Below, piece by piece: positions 8,283 to 14,424 of a DNA stretch of 25,394 nucleotides. This stretch comes from SAR202 cluster bacterium Io17-Chloro-G7. GTDB lineage: Bacteria; Chloroflexota; Dehalococcoidia; UBA3495. A program made the translations under genes and the position numbers. The stretch covers positions 1 to 25,394 of the forward strand of contig MUCU01000005.1 in the NCBI GenBank assembly GCA_002817055.1, written 5' to 3'. Numbering within the stretch: the stretch's first letter is position 1; each line of letters begins with the position of its first letter. The notes under the pieces were generated by a model that was not told the origin of the DNA, searched no databases, and saw nothing but the letters and a program-made list of their open reading frames with translations.

Positions 8283-9482
8283 ATGGTTGATGTAGGTAAA
8301 TTCAGTTACGAGGGACTGTTCGCCAAAAACGCTCCGGTGGGCGCCAAGACTTCTTTCCGGCGGCCCAAGTACGACTTTGCTGTCGCCTATCCCGACCCGG
8401 ATACCCTCCCTCTTGAAGGCCTGGCCAATGCAATGCGCACCGCCTTGGAGCGGGACGGTAAAGAACTGGCCTATTATCCGGACTACGTAGGGCTGTTATC
8501 CCTCAGGGAGTTGGTAGCGGAAAAGCTGGTCCGGGACCGCAATATGAAAGTTACCGCTGAGGATGTGGTCCTGACCTCCGGTTCGGGTGAAGCCATCGCC
8601 ATGATTATTCAATCTCTCACCGACCCCGGCGATGTGGCCCTAACCGAGGAATACCTTTATTTGGGCACATTGCGCCAACTAAGGCGGTACGGAGCCGATG
8701 TTGTTGGAGTTAAATGCGATGACCAAGGGATGGTGCCCGAAGAACTGGAATCGACGCTAACCCGGCTGGCAGCGGAGGGTAAGCGGGTTAAATACCTGTA
8801 CACCATCCCCACCTTCCAGAACCCACTGGGTTGGACCATGACCTTGGAGCGAAGAAAACGGGTTTTGGAAATAACCCGCCAGCACGGAATTCCGATTTTT
8901 GAGGACGACTGCTATGTGGACCTGCGCTTTAGCGGGGAAGACGTGACTTCCATTCACTCTCTGGATGATTCGGGCCAGGTGATTTATGTGGGCTCCTTCT
9001 CCAAGGTAATCGCCCCCGGAGTCCGCATGGGATACATGGTTGCGCCGGAAGAAGTCACGCTCAGGGCCATGAGCTTCAAGGGAGGCGGGGGAACCAACCA
9101 GTTGGCGGCCATGGCCATTGAAGAGTACCTGAAGCATGACATGTACCAGCATATCGATGAGCAGAACCAGTCGTTGCTGGTCAAACGGGACGCAATGCTT
9201 GCGTCTCTAGGCGAGACTTTTGGCGATTCAGCCACATGGACCACGCCGGAAGGCGGGCTCTGCATTTGGCTGGAGTTGCCTGAAGGCACGGACTTGGCTG
9301 CGATACAAGAGCAGTCTTTCGTTGAGGGCGTGGGTTTTTACAACGGAACCCAGTTCTCGCCCGAGGGCAAAGGGGCCAACTGCGCAAGGTTATGCTACGG
9401 CCACCCCTCACCCCAGACCGTGTACGACGGTGTCGCCGAACTGGCGAAGATCCTGGAGCGGCACGGAGTCTTGAAGACTTAA
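8283..9482 (+). CDS. PLP-dependent aminotransferase, class I/II (2-aminoadipate/MocR-type fold)
   Basis: The protein has 399 residues, the length of a free-standing fold-type I aminotransferase; there is no N-terminal GntR DNA-binding domain as in MocR regulators. Key residues are visible. Asn180 is in FQNPLGWT. Asp208 is in FEDDCYVDL and should bind the pyridine nitrogen, and Tyr211 lies in the same motif. Lys241 is in SFSKVIAPGVRMGY and should form the Schiff base. The nearest well-studied relatives are LysN-like 2-aminoadipate aminotransferases and broad-range amino acid aminotransferases. Substrate is uncertain. ATG 8283 has GGAGG at 8269-8273. It probably shares a transcript with the ThDP enzyme, and a strong stem-loop follows the stop. 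Confidence 0.9.
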   Translation: MVDVGKFSYEGLFAKNAPVGAKTSFRRPKYDFAVAYPDPDTLPLEGLANAMRTALERDGKELAYYPDYVGLLSLRELVAEKLVRDRNMKVTAEDVVLTSGSGEAIAMIIQSLTDPGDVALTEEYLYLGTLRQLRRYGADVVGVKCDDQGMVPEELESTLTRLAAEGKRVKYLYTIPTFQNPLGWTMTLERRKRVLEITRQHGIPIFEDDCYVDLRFSGEDVTSIHSLDDSGQVIYVGSFSKVIAPGVRMGYMVAPEEVTLRAMSFKGGGGTNQLAAMAIEEYLKHDMYQHIDEQNQSLLVKRDAMLASLGETFGDSATWTTPEGGLCIWLELPEGTDLAAIQEQSFVEGVGFYNGTQFSPEGKGANCARLCYGHPSPQTVYDGVAELAKILERHGVLKT

Positions 9483-9490
9483 CTACAAAA

Positions 9491-9521
9491 CGTCTCCAGG
9501 GCTGAAGCAACCCTGGAGACG
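9491..9521 (+). terminator. Stem-loop after the aminotransferase gene, likely terminator
   Basis: CGTCTCCAGGG (9491-9501) and CCCTGGAGACG (9511-9521) form a perfect 11-bp stem with a nine-base loop, starting eight bases after the stop codon. There is no U-run, so it may act with another factor or as an mRNA end-protecting stem. Confidence 0.6.
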
Positions 9522-9562
9522 CACCTACTACTATTGCTATATGAAACTGATAAATACGAGTT

Positions 9563-9608
9563 TACCCCCACTATTCCTTCATTTCGGGGGAAGGTTAGGA
9601 TGGGGGTA
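9563..9608. repeat. C-rich inverted repeat (copy 3, opposite orientation)
   Basis: TACCCCCA (9563-9570) and TGGGGGTA (9601-9608) are perfect 8-bp inverted ends. An inner CCTTC/GAAGG pair lies between them. The reverse complement of 9586-9607 matches 3285-3306 in 21 of 22 bases. It lies between convergent genes (aminotransferase and VOC gene), where an insertion would do little harm. Confidence 0.65.
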
Positions 9609-9706
9609 TCGATTTGCTAGTCAAAAATATGTGGGAATGGTACTAGTCCGTAATAAACAAAGTTGCCCTTTAGGTATTTACGCCTGTAGGGCAGGCTTCA
9701 GGCGGC

Positions 9707-10168
9707 TCACATCTGGGCCATCAACTCTATGCCGAGACCGTTGGGGTCTTTAAGGTACACCGCTCCGCCTATCTCTCTGAAGTCTATCCGACGCGCCTCA
9801 AGCCTGCCTTTGATCTCTTCCCTTTTGTCATGGTCGATGACCAAGGCTATGTGCATGATTCCGCCCACGCCCTCCGGCGCCTTCCGTTGGAGCCGGGACA
9901 CGTTGGGGAAGTCGAAAAAGGCAAAAGTCATGCCGTTGCCCATGCCCACGTTCATGTGCGTCGAATCTTCAACGTCCCGGTTGGCCGTAACCCTGATCAC
10001 CGGCATGCCCATCACATCGTTGTAGAAGGCAGCCGTCGCCTCTAGGTCTTTGGCGAAAATAGCCACATGGTTCATACCCTGAGTCGAGGCTTCGGACTGA
10101 CCTTCCGGTATCCACTTCTGCAATCGCTGGCGTTTGGCTTCCAAATCTGTCACTGAGGGTGTGGTCAT
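9707..10168 (-). CDS. VOC family protein (glyoxalase/extradiol dioxygenase-like)
   Basis: The protein has 153 residues, one vicinal-oxygen-chelate module of two beta-alpha-beta-beta-beta units. Likely metal ligands are His34 (MNHVAIF), His106 (IMHIALV) and Glu148 (GIELM), the usual His/His/Glu arrangement. The C-terminal YLKDPNGLGIEL motif is typical. The first 30 residues form a charged extension before the domain. Members include glyoxalase I, methylmalonyl-CoA epimerase and ring-cleaving dioxygenases; the substrate here is unknown. ATG 10168 is preceded by an AAGGA-like site. It is the last gene of a minus-strand run (MFS, dihydropyrimidinase, AhpD-like, VOC) and 69 bases after the AhpD-like gene. 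It ends with TGA, which matters for judging the internal UGA of that neighbour. Confidence 0.88.
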   Translation of the reverse strand: MTTPSVTDLEAKRQRLQKWIPEGQSEASTQGMNHVAIFAKDLEATAAFYNDVMGMPVIRVTANRDVEDSTHMNVGMGNGMTFAFFDFPNVSRLQRKAPEGVGGIMHIALVIDHDKREEIKGRLEARRIDFREIGGAVYLKDPNGLGIELMAQM

Positions 10169-10237
10169 AATTGATTTCCTTTTTCCCCTACTTTGGGTGT
10201 CTTATCACTCAAATTGGAAGACGTCGGATCTAAAGGC

Positions 10238-10771
10238 TTAGTCTGCGGGCTGCGATGGATCCTCCAAGTCCAGCATCGAGATCAGCCGACCGTAGCCGAT
10301 GAACTGCCCGGTGATCATGCCCAATTCAAAAATTTCCGGGTCGGTAAATTGCTGGCGCAGGTCCAGAAAGAAATCGCCATCCAAGCTATGGTGGTCTTGC
10401 GCCATGCGCTCGGCAAACCGCAACGCCAGCTTTTCTTTTGGAGAGAAGTCGCCCTTCTCGAATTCAACCAGACCAGCCACCATCTCTTCGGTCATTCCTT
10501 GCTCCACCGCAGGTGCAGCCCGGGAGAGCTTTCAAGTAGCGCATTGATTTAGGTCGGCGATTTTTAGGCGGACCAACTCCTTCAACCGGGAGTCCAGCAA
10601 TCCTTCCAGCTTGAGGGGCGAATAGAACGACCAGAAATCCTCGAAGCAATGAGGAAGGTTCCCCGCCGCCTGGAAGATAGCCGGATTTAGCCGGTGAGCT
10701 TCTGCGTCTTTGGCGATCCGGCGCAGCCCCGGAGTAAGCTCCTCAGTCGGGATTAATCGAATACGGGCCAT
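10238..10771 (-). CDS. AhpD-like/carboxymuconolactone decarboxylase family protein, putative selenoprotein with in-frame UGA
   Basis: Two adjacent frames, 10771-10532 and the region ending at TAA 10238-10240, are the same reading frame separated by a single TGA at 10534-10532. Read through, the protein has 177 residues. The N-terminal half (LKELVRLKIADLNQC) and C-terminal half (FSPKEKLALRFAERMAQDHH, ELGMITGQFIGYGRL) are both typical of the AhpD/CMD family, an all-helical thiol-dependent fold. The TGA is codon 80 in C77-A-T-[UGA], the exact place of the second Cys of the CxxC active site. AhpD-like selenoproteins are known from environmental bacteria. A hairpin follows (10501-10529). ATG 10771 has AAGGA just upstream. 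Alternatives are a nonsense pseudogene, or two polypeptides with restart at ATG 10507. Gene family call is firm; Sec insertion is inferred. Confidence 0.78.
10501..10529 (-). promoter_or_regulatory. Putative bacterial SECIS hairpin just after the in-frame UGA
   Basis: Counting from the base after UGA, bases 13-31 (10519-10501) fold as GCTGCACC-TGC-GGTGGAGC. This is seven pairs around one G-G mismatch, with a UGC loop. A competing fold of bases 3-31 pairs GCTCTCCCG with CGGTGGAGC (one mismatch, one U-G pair) around an 11-base loop starting GG. Bacterial SECIS elements are short stem-loops directly after the UGA with a G at the start of the loop, and both folds roughly fit. No folding program was run. 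Confidence 0.45.
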
Positions 10772-10820
10772 CTTTCCTTCTTAATCCACCAAGTCTATTT
10801 GAAATCCGAGGACTATTAGG

Positions 10821-10856
10821 GGAATGCCCTACAAAGAGGGCACGCCCCGGCATTCC
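10821..10856. repeat. Inverted repeat between hydantoinase and AhpD-like genes
   Basis: GGAATGCC (10821-10828) and GGCATTCC (10849-10856) are perfect 8-bp arms. An alternative inner stem, GCCCT (10826-10830) with AGGGC (10837-10841), overlaps the left arm, so the two folds exclude each other. On the minus strand no U-run follows, so it is a weak terminator candidate within the operon. It may instead adjust mRNA levels of the downstream genes. Confidence 0.4.
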
Positions 10857-10904
10857 TTTTCGGACATGGTCCTTGGCGATGCGTTACGAATGGGTAGGCC
10901 CGAT

Positions 10905-12329
10905 TTAGCAGGCTGGCCGGTTAGTGAACTGTGAATCAATCTTGCGCGTTTGGAATTTCCCGCCGCCCGCTGTGCCGCTGAACTGGCCGTCTTCCACAAC
11001 CACCTTTCCTCTTAGAATCGTGGTGGTGGGCCACCCTTCAATGTCGAAGCCATCCCAGATACTATAATCGGTAATGTGGAAGTCGTCTTTCGTCAGCTTT
11101 CTTTTGATGCTGGGGTCAATGAGAACGATGTCCGCATCGCTTCCAGGCGCCAAGACACCCTTCTGCGGGTAAAGGCCCATGATCTTTGCTGCATTGGCCG
11201 AGGTTATGTCTACAAAGCGTTGCAACGACATACCACGTTTTGACACGCCTTCGCTGTAGCTAATGCCAACCCTAGTCTCGGCTCCGTTGTGCCCACCGGT
11301 GACATCTGAGATGGTCCGGCCTGAAATCTTGGTATCCCAGGTCGTGCAGTACTCATCGGTAGCCATGGTGTTCAACCCACCGTTAACCAGTCCATCCCAC
11401 ATCGACAGCCTGTCCTCCTCGGACTTGAGGGAAGGATAGGTATGGTACTTCATGCCGTTTTCTTCTTTGTAATTGTCGGAAGTGAAGCATACATAGTTGT
11501 GTAATGCTTCACCGTAAACCGGCATGCCTTTGGCCCTGGCTTCTTGGATCGCCGACAGTCCTTGCCTGGCGCTAACGTGGACGAAATAGATGGGAGCGCC
11601 GGTCCATTCCGCTACCCGGATCACGCGCCGGAATGAAACATCCTCCGACTCGTTGCTGTGCACCAAGTGCATGTTGTACCACTCGGTCCGTTCTTCCTGG
11701 GCCAGTTTGCGGTACATGTGCTGCACCATGTCATCGTCCTCCGAGTGGACCAGCAACATGGCGCCGATTTTCTGAATCTCTTCCATCAGGTCGTGAAGAT
11801 GGCCCATCCGCACCATTCGGGGCTCGCCAGTGGTGGCCGGTGGCCTTATATTTGTGGTGAATATCTTGGCCGTTGGGAACCCGTCCTGCACCGCTTCGCG
11901 CAATTGACCGATGATGTGGGGCTCGACTTCCCCCAGCAGCATCAAGTGGTGAGCATAGTCCGCATAGGAGTTGCCCTGCCAAACATTGGTGCGTTCCTGT
12001 ATTGCTTGGTTAATGTCGATGCCAGGGTATTGGATGGCGAAATCGAGGATGGTGGTGGTGCCTCCGTAGAGGGCAGCCCGGCTCACCTGATCAGGAGGTG
12101 CGGTCTTGAGGTCTCCATGACCCATGATGGGCGCCGAAATATGAGCATGGGGCTCAATTCCGCCGGGTATTACCACTTTTCCTGTGGCGTCGATGACCCG
12201 TCCCGCTTCTTCGGTCAATGTGCCTGGAGCAGCAATGGCCACTATTTTCTCACCCTGGACCGCCACGTCCCAGTCGCTGGTCCCCCAAGGGGTGACTACC
12301 TGACCTCCGCGCACGATTAAATCCAGCAT
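10905..12329 (-). CDS. Dihydropyrimidinase/D-hydantoinase-type amidohydrolase
   Basis: The protein has 474 residues, normal for the cyclic-amidohydrolase family. All binuclear metal ligands are seen: His61 and His63 (GGIEPHAH), the Lys155 to be carboxylated (TAKIF), His195 (LVHSED), His251 (FVHVSA) and Asp325 (MATDEY). The C-terminal GVLAPGSDADIVLIDP segment returns the chain to the small beta-sandwich domain. The enzyme opens cyclic amides such as dihydrouracil or hydantoins; exact substrate is uncertain because substrate loops vary and HSED replaces the more usual HAEN. ATG 12329 has GGAGG at 12337-12341, seven bases upstream. An MFS transporter lies upstream and AhpD-like and VOC genes downstream on the same strand, which suggests uptake and breakdown of a nitrogen heterocycle or amide. 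Confidence 0.92.
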   Translation of the reverse strand: MLDLIVRGGQVVTPWGTSDWDVAVQGEKIVAIAAPGTLTEEAGRVIDATGKVVIPGGIEPHAHISAPIMGHGDLKTAPPDQVSRAALYGGTTTILDFAIQYPGIDINQAIQERTNVWQGNSYADYAHHLMLLGEVEPHIIGQLREAVQDGFPTAKIFTTNIRPPATTGEPRMVRMGHLHDLMEEIQKIGAMLLVHSEDDDMVQHMYRKLAQEERTEWYNMHLVHSNESEDVSFRRVIRVAEWTGAPIYFVHVSARQGLSAIQEARAKGMPVYGEALHNYVCFTSDNYKEENGMKYHTYPSLKSEEDRLSMWDGLVNGGLNTMATDEYCTTWDTKISGRTISDVTGGHNGAETRVGISYSEGVSKRGMSLQRFVDITSANAAKIMGLYPQKGVLAPGSDADIVLIDPSIKRKLTKDDFHITDYSIWDGFDIEGWPTTTILRGKVVVEDGQFSGTAGGGKFQTRKIDSQFTNRPAC

Positions 12330-12430
12330 AACGCTTCCTCCATAATTACACGCAAAATTACATGCCCGTGGTTACCTTTTTTTCGATACCGGAGTTTAAC
12401 ACACCAACTCCAGCTGCGCCTGCGGACGCT

Positions 12431-12548
12431 TTCAGTTTCCAGCGCATCCATTCAGTTTCCAGCGCATCCACATTCCAGCGCATCCACATTCCAGCGCATC
12501 CACATTCCAGCGCATCCAATCGAAGCGCATCCAATCGAAGCGCAGCAG
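12431..12548. repeat. Minisatellite: tandem copies of AGCGCATCCA
   Basis: Six perfect copies of AGCGCATCCA start at 12441, 12461, 12477, 12493, 12509 and 12524, with a seventh decayed copy at 12539. The spacing runs 20, 16, 16, 15 and 15. The linkers are of three kinds (TTCAGTTTCC, CATTCC, ATCGA), so the array grew by stepwise duplication of neighbouring units. It lies between the MFS and hydantoinase genes, upstream of the latter. Spacers are far too short for CRISPR. Confidence 0.85.
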
Positions 12549-12595
12549 CATTGCCGCCAAGGATTTCTGATCGATCAGGCGTCGTTATAGAGGGA

Positions 12596-13909
12596 CTAGG
12601 TTGCGGAAGTAGAACGGGCTTCTTGCGGCAAAGCGTCTTCCCAATGGGGTATCAAGTGATGACTGGTGGCCGGCAACATTATTATTGAGACAACACCAAC
12701 CAAACTCAACACCAGTGACAGCACCAGAGTGGCATTGAAATCGCCGGTAAAATCCCGTAGTTGCCCGCCTAGCAGCGAACCGGCGGCCATTCCGATACCC
12801 GAGCCCATCATTTGCCAGCCGTAGGTAGTGCCAATGGGGCCGCTTCCGTAATACTGGCGGTTGATGATGGGAAATGCGCTCATCTCTCCGCCGAAGCCTA
12901 TGCCAAAGAGGGCTGCGAACAGATAGAAATGCCAGGGATCGTTCGCAAAAAAGAGAAGGAGAATGGGCACCGTCTGGAGGATAAAACACAGTCCCATGGC
13001 CCACTTGCTGCCGAAGCGCTCTGCAGCAACCGGCACCGCGAAGCGGGTTATTGAGCTTACTACCGTCAGGGTAACGAAAACTCCCGCCGCCATTCCCTCG
13101 GAAAGGCCCCGAGATTCGGCCAGGGATACTAGATAGACCAGAATAATAGCGTGGCCGGCACACCCCCAAAAATGAATGCCGATAAGGTTCCAAAACGCGC
13201 TGGTCCGCTGGGCTTCCTTTAAGAATACCTTTGTCCGGATGCTGGCCGTGGCTCCTTTCTGCAATTGTCTTATCGGCTGATCCTCGGGCGCGCCTAAAGG
13301 CCTTAACCCTAGGTCTGCCGGCTCGTTGTGAAACAGCCGGATCAACAATAGAAGGCTGATCCCGCCAGTGATCCCCGGGATCCAAAATGCTGCCCTAACC
13401 CCCGGTATACCGCCCCCGAACCACTCGATGATCAGCAGCATAATGGGGACGGCGATCAACGGCCCAACTCCCTGTGAAGCCTGTAATAGTCCCATACCGA
13501 GACCGAGTTTCTTATCGAACCAGAGGGTTACGGCGGCGGTTAAGGGAACCTGGAAGACGCCCATGGACACACTGAGGATTACCCCAAAGAAAAGGTAGAA
13601 CTGCCACAGGTGAGACATTCTGCCGGTAAGCACCATACCTACTATGAAAAGTAGTGCGCCGCCGATCATGACCCGTCTGATACCGTAACGGTCGCCCAAC
13701 CAACCAACCGATGGCCCGAAAAGGCCGGAAACAATCCACTGTAGTGAAAAGCCCAGCCCGACGGCTCCGTAACTCCAACCGAAAGCCTCGACTAATCGGG
13801 GAATGAGGATGCTTGATGAGGTGCGGAAAGAGGAACTGGTAAGCCGCATGGTGGCGGCCACAGCCACTATGAACCAGGCATGATGGAATCTAGGCGTGCT
13901 TGTGCTCAA
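12596..13909 (-). CDS. MFS transporter, monocarboxylate/oxalate-formate antiporter-like
   Basis: The protein has 437 residues with about 12 hydrophobic segments and a longer hydrophilic loop after the sixth helix (about residues 195-225), as in the major facilitator superfamily. Motif A appears as GWLGDRYGIRR (about 69-79). The N-terminal SSSILIPRLVEAFGWSYGAVGLGFSLQ pattern resembles the oxalate/formate and monocarboxylate transporter group. It should be an inner-membrane carrier for an organic acid or similar solute. The start is TTG at 13909; no ATG or GTG lies between it and the upstream in-frame stop at 13946-13948, and later starts would cut the first helix. No good ribosome binding site precedes it. 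It heads the minus-strand hydantoinase group, 266 bases from that gene. Confidence 0.85.
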   Translation of the reverse strand: MSTSTPRFHHAWFIVAVAATMRLTSSSFRTSSSILIPRLVEAFGWSYGAVGLGFSLQWIVSGLFGPSVGWLGDRYGIRRVMIGGALLFIVGMVLTGRMSHLWQFYLFFGVILSVSMGVFQVPLTAAVTLWFDKKLGLGMGLLQASQGVGPLIAVPIMLLIIEWFGGGIPGVRAAFWIPGITGGISLLLLIRLFHNEPADLGLRPLGAPEDQPIRQLQKGATASIRTKVFLKEAQRTSAFWNLIGIHFWGCAGHAIILVYLVSLAESRGLSEGMAAGVFVTLTVVSSITRFAVPVAAERFGSKWAMGLCFILQTVPILLLFFANDPWHFYLFAALFGIGFGGEMSAFPIINRQYYGSGPIGTTYGWQMMGSGIGMAAGSLLGGQLRDFTGDFNATLVLSLVLSLVGVVSIIMLPATSHHLIPHWEDALPQEARSTSAT

Positions 13910-14258
13910 AACGCCGAGGCGCGCGGGAGCGTGCGAATTTCCAACCTATTGCCGACGGATGATGAAATGAAAGGTCCAAGCAGCACAGTGGGTGATACCG
14001 AGTCTGTCAGGGGATAAACCCTTGTGGAAGAAGACATACGAGTAAAGCAGTCTCTTGGGAGCCTGGAAATCAAGAATGGTGGAGTAAACAGCCTTTCTTC
14101 CAAATTTCGAGCGAAATATGGAGGACGGGCTTGCTGGTTTATCGTCCGGTTTATCGTATTGATGAAGAGGTAAATTAGCTGTGGCCTTAGTTGCGGGAAG
14201 TAAGGAACCGAGCCTGGGCCAGCCCTCTAAACCAGATTAGAATCGATAAATGCCTGGC
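13910..14258. other. Intergenic region between divergent MFS and rpoBC, with a short direct repeat
   Basis: No convincing gene is seen; a 65-codon minus-strand frame here has no family features. GGTTTATCGT occurs twice, at 14136-14145 and 14148-14157 (12-bp period), about 100 bases before the rpoBC promoter, where an activator or repressor could bind. The MFS promoter must also lie here, but I could not identify a good one. Confidence 0.5.
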
Positions 14259-14286
14259 TTGACAAGGCTAAGCATACGTGTATAAT
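14259..14286 (+). promoter_or_regulatory. Consensus sigma-70 promoter for rpoBC
   Basis: TTGACA (14259-14264) and TATAAT (14281-14286) are both perfect consensus hexamers with a 16-base spacer. Transcription would begin near 14293, leaving about 130 bases before the rpoB start. This is the strongest promoter in the window, as expected for RNA polymerase genes. Confidence 0.85.
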
Positions 14287-14424
14287 GGAGGTTTACAGGC
14301 CTATGCCACATGCGGCGAATTCTGTCATCCTCGCGATCGCCCTCCGAACATTATTGCCCCTTTTGCGTCGTAACCTCGGTCTCTCTGCTTAGCATAACTA
14401 CTTGTCTGTATAGGAGTATGGAAA

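Noticed and set aside
9541..9753. 70-codon plus-strand frame after the aminotransferase
   Set aside because: It runs across the C-rich inverted repeat and into the VOC gene on the other strand, with no protein-like pattern.
10532..10534. Genome-wide UGA reassignment (to Trp or Gly)
   Set aside because: The VOC gene and the small protein at 6024 end at UGA at natural C-termini, and Trp is coded by UGG throughout the window.
12431..12548. CRISPR array
   Set aside because: Repeat units are 10 bases with 5-10 base linkers that are themselves repeated; there are no unique spacers.
12362..12688. 108-codon plus-strand frame over the minisatellite
   Set aside because: It is a translation of the tandem repeat (Ser/His/Arg-rich low complexity), has no ribosome binding site and overlaps the MFS gene end.
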